From Marinibacterium sp050389775 (GTDB lineage Bacteria; Pseudomonadota; Alphaproteobacteria; Rhodobacterales; Rhodobacteraceae): a DNA stretch of 64,000 nucleotides. The translations under genes were made by a program, and so were the position numbers. The stretch covers positions 1,612,001 to 1,676,000 of the forward strand of contig NZ_CP177144.1 in NCBI RefSeq assembly GCF_050389775.1. Direction: 5' to 3'. Of the stretch, positions 8,148-15,656 are shown in pieces. The notes beneath the pieces are model-generated. The model worked only from the letters and a program-made list of their open reading frames with translations. It had not been told where the DNA came from and did not search any database. Position 1 is the first letter of the stretch. Every line of letters starts with the position of its first letter.

Positions 8148-10599
8148 TACAACCGAAGGACAGACCGGCGCGGGCGGTTTCGACCCGGCCGGGTTCGGCG
8201 CGGCGTCGATCGAGGCGCTTCAGCGCCAGATGCAAGGCCGATCCGACCGGCTGTCGGAACAGGGCGAGATGCTGGACCTGCTGATGCGCTCGTCGTCGAT
8301 CCACGCCGAGTCCATCGCGCGGACCCACGGCAAGCGCAGCCGGGCGACATTCGACCGGATGGGCGAGATCATCGAAGGCATGGCCCCCGACACGCTGATG
8401 GCCGACTGGCGGGCCTACCTGCTCGATGCCACCCAGCGCGCGGTGCTCACGATGGACACGCTGCGCGAGCGGGGCGACAATTTCGTCGTCCACGAGCGCG
8501 AGGGCTGCCCGCCGGTCCTGGCCTATGAGTACGAGGTCGTGCTCGACGGGGCCGATCTGCCCCGGCCGTGCAATTACCAGCTGTTGCGCATCGTGCCGCC
8601 CGAGGGTGTCGAGGTGCTGGAGGACAAGCGGCCCTATATCATCATCGACCCGCGCGCCGGCCATGGCGGCGGGATCGGCGGGTTCAAGCCCGACAGCCAG
8701 GTCGGCGTGGCCCTGCGCGACGGCCACCCGGTCTATTTCGTCAATTTCAAGCGCGATCCCGAGCCGGGGCAGGTGCTGGCCGACGTGACCCGGGCCGAAG
8801 CGGCCTTTGTGCGCAAGGTCATGGAAGAACATCCGCGCAGCCCCAAGCCGGCGGTCACGGGCAATTGCCAGGGCGGCTGGGCCACGCTGCTGCTGGCCGC
8901 GACCAACCCCGATATCGTCGGGCCCATCGTGCTGAACGGCGCGCCGGTTGCACCCTGGTCAGGCGAGGTGGGCACCAACCCGATGCGCTACAACGCCGGG
9001 GTGCTGGGCGGCACATGGATCCCGATGCTGCTGTCGGACCTGGGCGGCGGGGTCTTTGACGGGGCCAACCTGGTGATGAACTTCGAGCTGCTCAATCCCA
9101 GCCGGACGCTCTTTGCCAAGTATACCGACCTCTATGAAACGGTGGACACCGGGCGCGACCGGTTCCTGGATTTCGAACGCTGGTGGGGCGGCTATTTCCT
9201 GATGAACGAGGCCGAGATCCGCTGGATCGTGGAAAACCTCTTTGTCGGCAACAAGCTGACGCGCAACATGGCGCAGCTGGAACCGGGCCGGACCGTCGAT
9301 CTGAAATCGGTCGTGGCGCCGATCATCGTCTTTGCCAGCCATGGCGACAACATCACCCCGCCGCAGCAGGCGCTGAACTGGATCCTGGACACCTATGCCG
9401 ATGTCCAGGAAATCCGCGTGCGGGGCCAGCGCATCATCTACATGGTGCATGAAGAGGTCGGCCACCTGGGCATCTTCGTGTCGTCCAAGATCGCGCGGAA
9501 GGAACATACCGAGGTCGCCTCGACGATGAAGACGATCGAGGCCCTGGCGCCCGGGCTCTACGAGATGAAGATCGACGCGGTCGAGGGCCACGGGCAGGAC
9601 AAGTCGTTCCTGGTCAGCTTTGCCGAACGGGGCTTTGACGACATCCGCCAGATCGACGACGGCCGGGCGGATGAACGGCCCTTTGCCGCCGTGGCGCGGA
9701 TGTCGGAATGGCAGGCCGAGCTTTACGATATGGCCCTGCGGCCCGTCGTGCAGGCCATGGTCTCGCCCGAAAGCGCGCGGGCCATGCGCCGGTTCCACCC
9801 GATGCGCCTGCAACGCGAGATGATGTCCAGCGCCAATCCCTGGATGAAGATGTGGACATCCCTTGCCCCGCGCGTGGCGGCCAACCGGCAGAAGGCCGAG
9901 GCCGACAATCCCTTTGTCCAGGTCGAGCACCTGTGGTTCGACCTGGTAGGCCAGGTCATCGACATGGGCCGCGATCTGCGCGACGCGGCCTACGAAGAGA
10001 CCTTCTATGCGCTGTGGTCGCCGCCCTGGGCCCAGCATTTCGGCCGGTCGCGGTCGGCGCCCCGGGTGCTGGAAACGCTGGAAGAGCTGCGCTGCCTGCC
10101 GCAGGTGCGCGACGCCCTGCGCCAGATGTCGCGCGGCGGTTTCGCCGAGGCCGTTGTGCGCATGCTGGTGCTGATGGCCGACAGCCGCGGCGCGGTGCGG
10201 CGCGACCGGCTGGAACGCTCGGCGCGGGTGCTGACACGCGACGAGCCCTTCCGGTCGCTGTCGATGGAAGCCAAGGCGCGGATGATCCACGAACAGACCC
10301 TCGTGGTGACCTTTGAACCCGACAGCGCGCTGGACAGCCTGGCCGACCTGCTGGCGGATGCCGCCGAGCGCAAGCTGGCCCTGGACGTGGTCACCTTTGT
10401 CGCGGGGCCGCGGGACGAGATGGCCGAGCACACGGTTTCGCTGCTAGACAGGATCCGCGAGGCGCTGGGGCTGGAAGCCGCGGCCGGCGACGTGGTCGAC
10501 GATCCGCTGGACGGGGCGGCGGCCCCTGGTTCCGGCAATGGCCCCGATACGGGCGCCGGGACGCAACAGGGCAAGGATCTGGGGACTGCCGCGGAATGA
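8137..10599 (+). CDS. DUF3141 protein, PHA-synthase-like alpha/beta hydrolase
   Basis: Large 820-residue cytoplasmic protein. The TTG start overlaps the end of the reductase gene and has GGAGG 8 bases upstream. Residues about 150-450 form an alpha/beta-hydrolase core: YIIIDPRAGHGGGIGGFKPDSQVG, the elbow GNCQGGW with Cys244 as candidate nucleophile, FASHGDNITPPQQA (acid region) and a late HEEVGHLGIF (His). A cysteine in G-x-C-x-G-G is the class signature of PHA synthases (PhaC), and DUF3141 proteins are described as poly(3-hydroxyalkanoate) synthetase-like. The rest, about 500-800, is helical with no recognised domain. It may act on 3-hydroxyacyl-CoA or PHB, but activity is not known. Confidence 0.88.
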   Translation: MSADTTEGQTGAGGFDPAGFGAASIEALQRQMQGRSDRLSEQGEMLDLLMRSSSIHAESIARTHGKRSRATFDRMGEIIEGMAPDTLMADWRAYLLDATQRAVLTMDTLRERGDNFVVHEREGCPPVLAYEYEVVLDGADLPRPCNYQLLRIVPPEGVEVLEDKRPYIIIDPRAGHGGGIGGFKPDSQVGVALRDGHPVYFVNFKRDPEPGQVLADVTRAEAAFVRKVMEEHPRSPKPAVTGNCQGGWATLLLAATNPDIVGPIVLNGAPVAPWSGEVGTNPMRYNAGVLGGTWIPMLLSDLGGGVFDGANLVMNFELLNPSRTLFAKYTDLYETVDTGRDRFLDFERWWGGYFLMNEAEIRWIVENLFVGNKLTRNMAQLEPGRTVDLKSVVAPIIVFASHGDNITPPQQALNWILDTYADVQEIRVRGQRIIYMVHEEVGHLGIFVSSKIARKEHTEVASTMKTIEALAPGLYEMKIDAVEGHGQDKSFLVSFAERGFDDIRQIDDGRADERPFAAVARMSEWQAELYDMALRPVVQAMVSPESARAMRRFHPMRLQREMMSSANPWMKMWTSLAPRVAANRQKAEADNPFVQVEHLWFDLVGQVIDMGRDLRDAAYEETFYALWSPPWAQHFGRSRSAPRVLETLEELRCLPQVRDALRQMSRGGFAEAVVRMLVLMADSRGAVRRDRLERSARVLTRDEPFRSLSMEAKARMIHEQTLVVTFEPDSALDSLADLLADAAERKLALDVVTFVAGPRDEMAEHTVSLLDRIREALGLEAAAGDVVDDPLDGAAAPGSGNGPDTGAGTQQGKDLGTAAE

Positions 10600-11987
10600 A
10601 ACTTGAAAACAGGACCTACGACGAGCTGAGCGTCGGGGACACGGCGTCGCTCAGGCGGATCGCGCGCGAGGATGATTTCCTGATCTTCGCCACCGCTTCG
10701 GGCAACCACAACCCGGTGCATATCGCGGCCTATGACGGCGATGGCGACGGCACGCCCGAGGCCATTGCCCCGTCGCTCTGGATCGGGTCGCTGATCTCGG
10801 CCGTGCTGGGCAACATGCTGCCCGGACCGGGCACCTTGTACCGCCACCAGGATTTCGACTTCCTCGGCCGGGCCGAGGCCGGCGACGAGCTGGAGATCAC
10901 CGTCGAGGTGACCGAGAAGCTGGCCGATGATTGCCTGGCCCTGGCCACCTCGGTGACCCGGGTGGGCGATGGCGAGACCGTCGTGCAGGGGCGGGCCGTG
11001 GTGCAGGCGCCGCGGCGCAAGCTGAGCTTCGACGCGCTGGAAGTGCCCGGGCTGGTGGTGCAGCGGCACCGGCATTTCGAACGGCTGCTGGACCGGGTCG
11101 CGGGGCTGCCCGCGCTGGTCACGGCCGTGGTGGCGCCCGAAGAACCCAATTCCCTGGGCGGTGCGTTGCTGGCCGCCGAACGCCAGGTGATCACGCCGAT
11201 CCTGGTGGGCAGCCGGGCGCTGATGCAGGAGGCGGCCGACAGCTTGGGCCGCAGCCTGGACGGGATCGAGATCATTGACGAGCCCGACCATCACCGGGCG
11301 GCCGGGCTGGCCGTCGACCTGGTGGCCGATGGCCGGGCCGGGGCGCTGATGAAGGGGCACCTGCATACCGACGACCTGCTGCATGCCGCGCTGCGCAAGG
11401 AGCGCGGTCTGCGCACGGGACGGCGGTTCACCCATGTCTTTGTCATGGACGTGCCCGGCCTGTCGCATCCGGTGCTGGTCAGCGATGCGGCGGTCAACAT
11501 CCAGCCCGACCTCAAGACCAAGGTCGACATCGTGCAGAATGCCATCGACGTGGCCATTTCCATCGGCATCGAGGAACCCAAGGTCGGCGTGCTGTCGGCC
11601 GTCGAGACGGTGAACCCGGACATGCCCTCGTCGCTGGACGCGGCCCTGCTGTCGAAGATGGCCGAACGCGGCCAGATCACCGGCGGGCTGGTCGATGGTC
11701 CGCTGGCCATGGACAACGCCCTGGACCTGGGCGCGGCACGGACAAAGGGCATCCGCTCGGCCGTGGCCGGGCTGGCCGAAGTGCTCATCGTGCCCAATAT
11801 CGACGCCGGCAACATGCTGGCCAAGCAGCTGGCCGTCGTATCGCATGCCGAGGGCGCGGGGCTGGTGCTGGGCGCGTCGGTGCCGATCATCCTGACCTCG
11901 CGGGCCGATGGCGACATGGCCCGGCTGGCCTCCTGCGCCGTGGCCGCCCTGCATTTCGCCCGCACGAGCGGCCGGACCGGGGGCTGA
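10596..11987 (+). CDS. MaoC-domain / phosphate acyltransferase fusion
   Basis: A 463-residue two-domain protein. Residues 1-150 form a MaoC/PhaJ hot-dog domain, and about 155-463 a Pta/Ptb phosphotransacylase domain (GALLAAERQVITPILVG, ADGRAGALMKGHLHTDDLL, HVFVMDVPGLSHPVLVSDAAVN, TGGLVDGPLAMDNALD). The Ptb half converts acyl-CoA plus phosphate to acyl phosphate. In the MaoC hydratase motif the usual S-G-D-x-N-P-x-H reads SGNHNPVH: His42 is kept but the catalytic Asp is Asn37, so hydratase activity may be altered or lost. It starts with an ATGA overlap on the DUF3141 gene and precedes the kinase gene by 4 bases. Confidence 0.92.
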   Translation: MKLENRTYDELSVGDTASLRRIAREDDFLIFATASGNHNPVHIAAYDGDGDGTPEAIAPSLWIGSLISAVLGNMLPGPGTLYRHQDFDFLGRAEAGDELEITVEVTEKLADDCLALATSVTRVGDGETVVQGRAVVQAPRRKLSFDALEVPGLVVQRHRHFERLLDRVAGLPALVTAVVAPEEPNSLGGALLAAERQVITPILVGSRALMQEAADSLGRSLDGIEIIDEPDHHRAAGLAVDLVADGRAGALMKGHLHTDDLLHAALRKERGLRTGRRFTHVFVMDVPGLSHPVLVSDAAVNIQPDLKTKVDIVQNAIDVAISIGIEEPKVGVLSAVETVNPDMPSSLDAALLSKMAERGQITGGLVDGPLAMDNALDLGAARTKGIRSAVAGLAEVLIVPNIDAGNMLAKQLAVVSHAEGAGLVLGASVPIILTSRADGDMARLASCAVAALHFARTSGRTGG

Positions 11988-11991
11988 GACC

Positions 11992-13173
11992 ATGGCGGAC
12001 CTGGTGCTGACCCTGAATGCCGGCTCGTCCTCGCTGAAGACCGCGCTTTATGCCCTGGCCGATGATGCGGGCACGCCGCTGATGACCGGCCAGATCGAGC
12101 GCATCGGCACCGCGCCGGCGTTGCAGGCCCGCTGGGCCGATGGGCGCCGGGTCGAGCGGGGGATCGGCCATGCCGAGGCCGGACATGCCGGGGCGATGAA
12201 GGCCGTGCTGGACCTGGTGCAGGACGGCGCGCCCGATGCCCGGGTGGCGGCCGTCAGCCACCGCATCGTCCATGGCGGGCCCGAGCGCACCGCCGCCGCC
12301 CTGCTGGACGAACCCCTGATGAAGGAGCTGGCCGCGCTGGCGCCCTATGCCCCGCTGCACCAGCCCCACAACCTGTCGGGCGTGCGCGGCGCGATGGAAG
12401 CCTTTCCCGACGCCGCCCAGGTGGCCTGTTTCGACACGGCCTTTCACCGCGGCCAGCCCTGGGTCAACGATACCTTTGCCCTGCCGCGGGCCTATTACGA
12501 CAAGGGCGTGCGGCGCTACGGGTTCCACGGGCTGAGCTATGAGTACATCGCGTCGCGCCTGGCCGCCGATTACCCCGAGCTGCATGCCGGGCGGGTCGTG
12601 GTGGCCCATCTGGGCAACGGCGCGTCGATGTGCGCCCTGCGCGGAGGCCGGTCGATCGCCTCGACCATGGGGTTCTCGGCTGCCGACGGGCTGCCCATGG
12701 GCACGCGGACCGGCCAGATCGATCCGGGCGTGCTGCTCTACCTGATGACCGAAGAATCCATGGGCCCGGCCGAGATCACCGACCTGATCTATCGGCATTC
12801 GGGGCTGCTGGGCCTGTCGGGCGGGCTGTCCAACGACATGCGCACGCTGGAACAATCCGACGACCCGGCCGCCGACGAGGCGATTGCCTATTTCGCCGGG
12901 CGCATCCGGCGCGAGCTGGGCTCGCTGGCCGCGGCGCTGGGCGGGCTGGACGGGCTGGTCTTTACCGGGGGCATCGGCGAGCATTCGGCGCTGGTGCGCC
13001 AGAGGGTCTGCGCGGGGATGGGCTGGATCGGGATCGACATCGATCCGGCGGCCAATGCGGCCGATGGGCCCGAGCTGACGGCGCCCGGTGTCGGCGCGGC
13101 GCGGGTGCTGGTGCTGAAGACCGACGAGGAAGGCGTCCTGGCGCGCGAGGCACGCCGGCTCCTGGCCGCCTGA
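11992..13173 (+). CDS. ackA: Acetate/propionate/butyrate kinase family protein
   Basis: A 393-residue kinase of the AckA/Buk family (ASKHA fold). Seen are the N-terminal LTLNAGSSSLKTALY, SHRIVHGGPE, CFDTAFHRGQPWV, RYGFHGLSYEYI, VVAHLGNGASMCALRGGRS, DGLPMGTRTGQIDPGV and the C-terminal VFTGGIGEHSALVR. It makes ATP from ADP and an acyl phosphate (or the reverse). The ATG at 11992 begins right at the conserved N-terminus. Placed directly after a phosphotransacylase it forms the classical Pta/Ptb-Ack/Buk pair for substrate-level phosphorylation; chain-length preference is unknown, so the symbol is by family. Confidence 0.93.
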   Translation: MADLVLTLNAGSSSLKTALYALADDAGTPLMTGQIERIGTAPALQARWADGRRVERGIGHAEAGHAGAMKAVLDLVQDGAPDARVAAVSHRIVHGGPERTAAALLDEPLMKELAALAPYAPLHQPHNLSGVRGAMEAFPDAAQVACFDTAFHRGQPWVNDTFALPRAYYDKGVRRYGFHGLSYEYIASRLAADYPELHAGRVVVAHLGNGASMCALRGGRSIASTMGFSAADGLPMGTRTGQIDPGVLLYLMTEESMGPAEITDLIYRHSGLLGLSGGLSNDMRTLEQSDDPAADEAIAYFAGRIRRELGSLAAALGGLDGLVFTGGIGEHSALVRQRVCAGMGWIGIDIDPAANAADGPELTAPGVGAARVLVLKTDEEGVLAREARRLLAA

Positions 13174-13191
13174 GACAGGGCGGCGGCCAGG
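13161..13191 (+). terminator. Hairpin spanning the kinase stop codon
   Basis: CCTGGCCGCC (13161-13170) pairs perfectly with GGCGGCCAGG (13182-13191) around an 11-base loop that contains the stop codon. No T-run follows, so it may be an mRNA 3' end stabiliser or a non-canonical terminator of the 7.4-13.2 kb operon. Confidence 0.5.
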
Positions 13192-13299
13192 AACCTGCCC
13201 GGTCCGGTAGGGGCAGGAGGGGACCGGGGGGGACCGCCGCCGGGAGCCATGGCGGCGGGGCGTCACGGGGCAGGACAGGCGGCCCGCCCCGACCCGAAA

Positions 13300-14334
13300 T
13301 CAGACCCAGCTGGCCGGGGCCGTGCGTTCGACCTGGCGCGGCGGGGTGGTGCCGGGCACGTCGCGGGTCGGGACGAGGCCGGCCGGATCGCGGAACAGGC
13401 CCGGGTTCAGCGCCTCGCGGATCATGGCGGCAAAGCCCGACGGCGTGCTGCGCGTGGTCGGCGCGCGGTCACGGACACGGTCGGTCAGGGCGTCGCGCAT
13501 CAGGGCCTCGGCCCTAGCGGCCTGCGGATCGACCGCGCGGCTGCGCGACAGGAAATGCAGCTGGTGCGCGCGGGCGGCCGGCTCGTGGCGCGAGAAGAAG
13601 GCCGGATCGGCGGGCCGCAGGGCGGTGATCATCTGGTCCCAGGCCGCGACCTGGCGGTCGACGCCGTCGCGGAAGGCGGCCAGGTTCACGCGCTGGCGGG
13701 TCAGCAGCCCGCGCACGCCTTCGATCTTCCAGCCGGTCATCAGCGCCATGCGCAGCCAGCATTCGAAATCCTCGTAGCCGCGCAGGTGCTCGTCGAAGAC
13801 CCAGTCGCGGTCGCTTTCGCAATAGGGCCGGTAAGACAGGTCTTCGAGCGCCTCGCGCCGGGCGACCACGGTGGACACGGTGCCCACCGGGTTGCGCTTG
13901 AACAGGTGCTCGGCCGAGATGTTGCGCAGCTTGGGCGTGTTGAACTGGCCCAGCGGGCGGTCATCTTCGTCGACCTGGGTGGCGGCAGAATAGCTCAGCC
14001 CGACCTCGGGATCGGCATCGAGATGTTCGACATGGATGGCCAGTTTCTGCGGGTGCCAGGCGTCATCGGCGTCGCAGAACCCGACATACCGGCCCCGGGC
14101 CACGGCAATGCCGCTGTTGCGCGCGGCGGCCGGGCCGCGGTTGGGCTGGCGCACCACCCGCATGCGCGGATCGGCGCAATAGGCCTCGGCGATGCGGCGG
14201 GTGGCATCGGTCGATCCGTCGTCGACCACGATGATTTCCATGTCGCGAAAGGTCTGGTTCAGCAGCGAATCCAGGGTCTGCAGCAGGGTGGCGGCGGCGT
14301 TGTAGGCGGGGACGATGATCGAGGCTTTGGGCAT
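13300..14334 (-). CDS. Family 2 glycosyltransferase
   Basis: GT-A fold glycosyltransferase of 344 residues. The N-terminus MPKASIIVPAYNAAATLLQTLDSLLNQTF, IIVVDDGSTDATRRIAE and VGFCDADDAWHP (acidic DxD-type site) are the classical GT2 signatures. An ATG five codons upstream (14349) is also possible; neither has a strong ribosome site. The C-terminal half (about 230-340) is not assigned. The protein is soluble and probably adds a sugar to a surface polysaccharide or lipid. It follows a second GT2 gene on the same strand with 49 bases between them, suggesting a two-gene transcript. Confidence 0.87.
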   Translation of the reverse strand: MPKASIIVPAYNAAATLLQTLDSLLNQTFRDMEIIVVDDGSTDATRRIAEAYCADPRMRVVRQPNRGPAAARNSGIAVARGRYVGFCDADDAWHPQKLAIHVEHLDADPEVGLSYSAATQVDEDDRPLGQFNTPKLRNISAEHLFKRNPVGTVSTVVARREALEDLSYRPYCESDRDWVFDEHLRGYEDFECWLRMALMTGWKIEGVRGLLTRQRVNLAAFRDGVDRQVAAWDQMITALRPADPAFFSRHEPAARAHQLHFLSRSRAVDPQAARAEALMRDALTDRVRDRAPTTRSTPSGFAAMIREALNPGLFRDPAGLVPTRDVPGTTPPRQVERTAPASWV

Positions 14335-14383
14335 GGCGCGGGCTTTCATTGCTGCGGTCGGGGGCGGATGGGGTGTGGACGTG

Positions 14384-15253
14384 TCAGGCGTAGGCCGGCA
14401 CCGGGCGCGGCGCATCGGCCGACAGAAAGCCCGTGGGGCTTTCGGCCAGACCGGCCAGGCCCAGGCGCAGGGCGCGGAGCGGGCCGGCGCCGACGCGCAG
14501 CGCCCGGCGGGCCAGGCGGCGCAGGTGGCGGGCCTCGGCCCGGGGCGAGGGCGCATAGCCCATGCGGGCGGCGGTCGCCAGGACCTGGGCGCGGCTCTGG
14601 CGCTCGGCGGTCAGGTTGGCGGTCAGGCCGGTGCGGGTGCGGCGATACCAGACATGCAGGCTGTCGATGCCGCGGATCTCGGCCCCTCCGCCGACCAGGC
14701 GCACGAGGAAATCCAGGTCGGCATTCTGAACCATGGCCTCGTCGAACCCGCCGGCCTCGACAAAGGCATCGCGGCGCATCGACAGGTTCGACAGGGTGCA
14801 GACGGGGTTGTCCTGCAGGACGGCCGGCACGGTCAGGGCGCCCTGGCCCACGGTCGAGCTGCGGCGGACCTGGCGGGGCGTTTGGTCGAAAAAGGCCACC
14901 CGGCCATAGGCGCCATCGGCGCTGTTTTTCAGGTAGAACCGGTGCAGGTCCCACAGTTTTTCCGGCGACCAGATATCATCGGCATCGCAAAAGGCCAGGA
15001 TGCGGCCCCGGGCGACGGCAAAGGCGGCATGGTTGCGCGCGGCGCTGGGGCCCTGGCCGGGGTTCGACACGACAACGATGCGCGGGTCGCGGGCGGCGCG
15101 GTCCTGCAACAGGCGCAGGCTGCGGTCGGTCGAGCCGTTGTCGACAAAGATGGCTTCCCAGTTCTGGAAGGTCTGCGCCGCGAGGCTGTCCAGGGTGGCC
15201 GTCAGCGTGGCTTCGGAATTGTAGCAGGGCACGATGATCGAGAAATAGGGCAT
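14384..15253 (-). CDS. Family 2 glycosyltransferase
   Basis: A 289-residue GT2 enzyme paralogous to its downstream neighbour: MPYFSIIVPCYNSEATLTATLDSL, AIFVDNGSTDRSLRLL, GPSAARNHAAFAVARG and ILAFCDADDIWSPEKL. The start is the ATG at the conserved N-terminus; open sequence upstream is low-complexity. The C-terminal tail is Arg/Ala-rich (RRLARRALRVGAGPLRALRLGLAGL), perhaps an amphipathic membrane-attaching helix. Acceptor and donor sugars cannot be inferred. The 403 bases up to the sensor kinase stop at 15657 hold no further gene; any promoter should lie there. Confidence 0.87.
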   Translation of the reverse strand: MPYFSIIVPCYNSEATLTATLDSLAAQTFQNWEAIFVDNGSTDRSLRLLQDRAARDPRIVVVSNPGQGPSAARNHAAFAVARGRILAFCDADDIWSPEKLWDLHRFYLKNSADGAYGRVAFFDQTPRQVRRSSTVGQGALTVPAVLQDNPVCTLSNLSMRRDAFVEAGGFDEAMVQNADLDFLVRLVGGGAEIRGIDSLHVWYRRTRTGLTANLTAERQSRAQVLATAARMGYAPSPRAEARHLRRLARRALRVGAGPLRALRLGLAGLAESPTGFLSADAPRPVPAYA

Positions 15254-15656
15254 GGCAGTGGCTCGCGGTGCGATGAAGGACAAGGATGTGGCGGCGGTCG
15301 GGAGGACGCGGCCCGCCGCCACGGGGGGAAAGGGGGAGCCGGCCGGGTTTGGGGCCAGCGGCGCGGCTTGGGTACGCTGACCCAGGCCCAGGTTGAACGT
15401 TGCGCCACCGGTGCGCGCCAGCGGCGCGACTTGTGCTTGGGGAGCGGAGGTGGAAGGGCCGGTGTGGAACATTGCCTGGGTCATGGGTCAGCGATCTGCG
15501 GTTGGTGTGCATCCCTTCTAGGCCGGGGCGGCGCAGGCTGTCGTCATAACGGACGGAGCGAAACCGGGGACCAACGTATCGACGCCTATCCGTTCGTATC
15601 GAAGAACTGGCCCAAGGCATTGAAACCCCCGGCCCGGCGGCATTTTTCACCCGGCC

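Noticed and set aside
13300..15253. The two glycosyltransferases as a duplicated or split single gene
   Set aside because: Each has its own complete GT2 N-terminal domain and distinct sequence; they are tandem paralogues.
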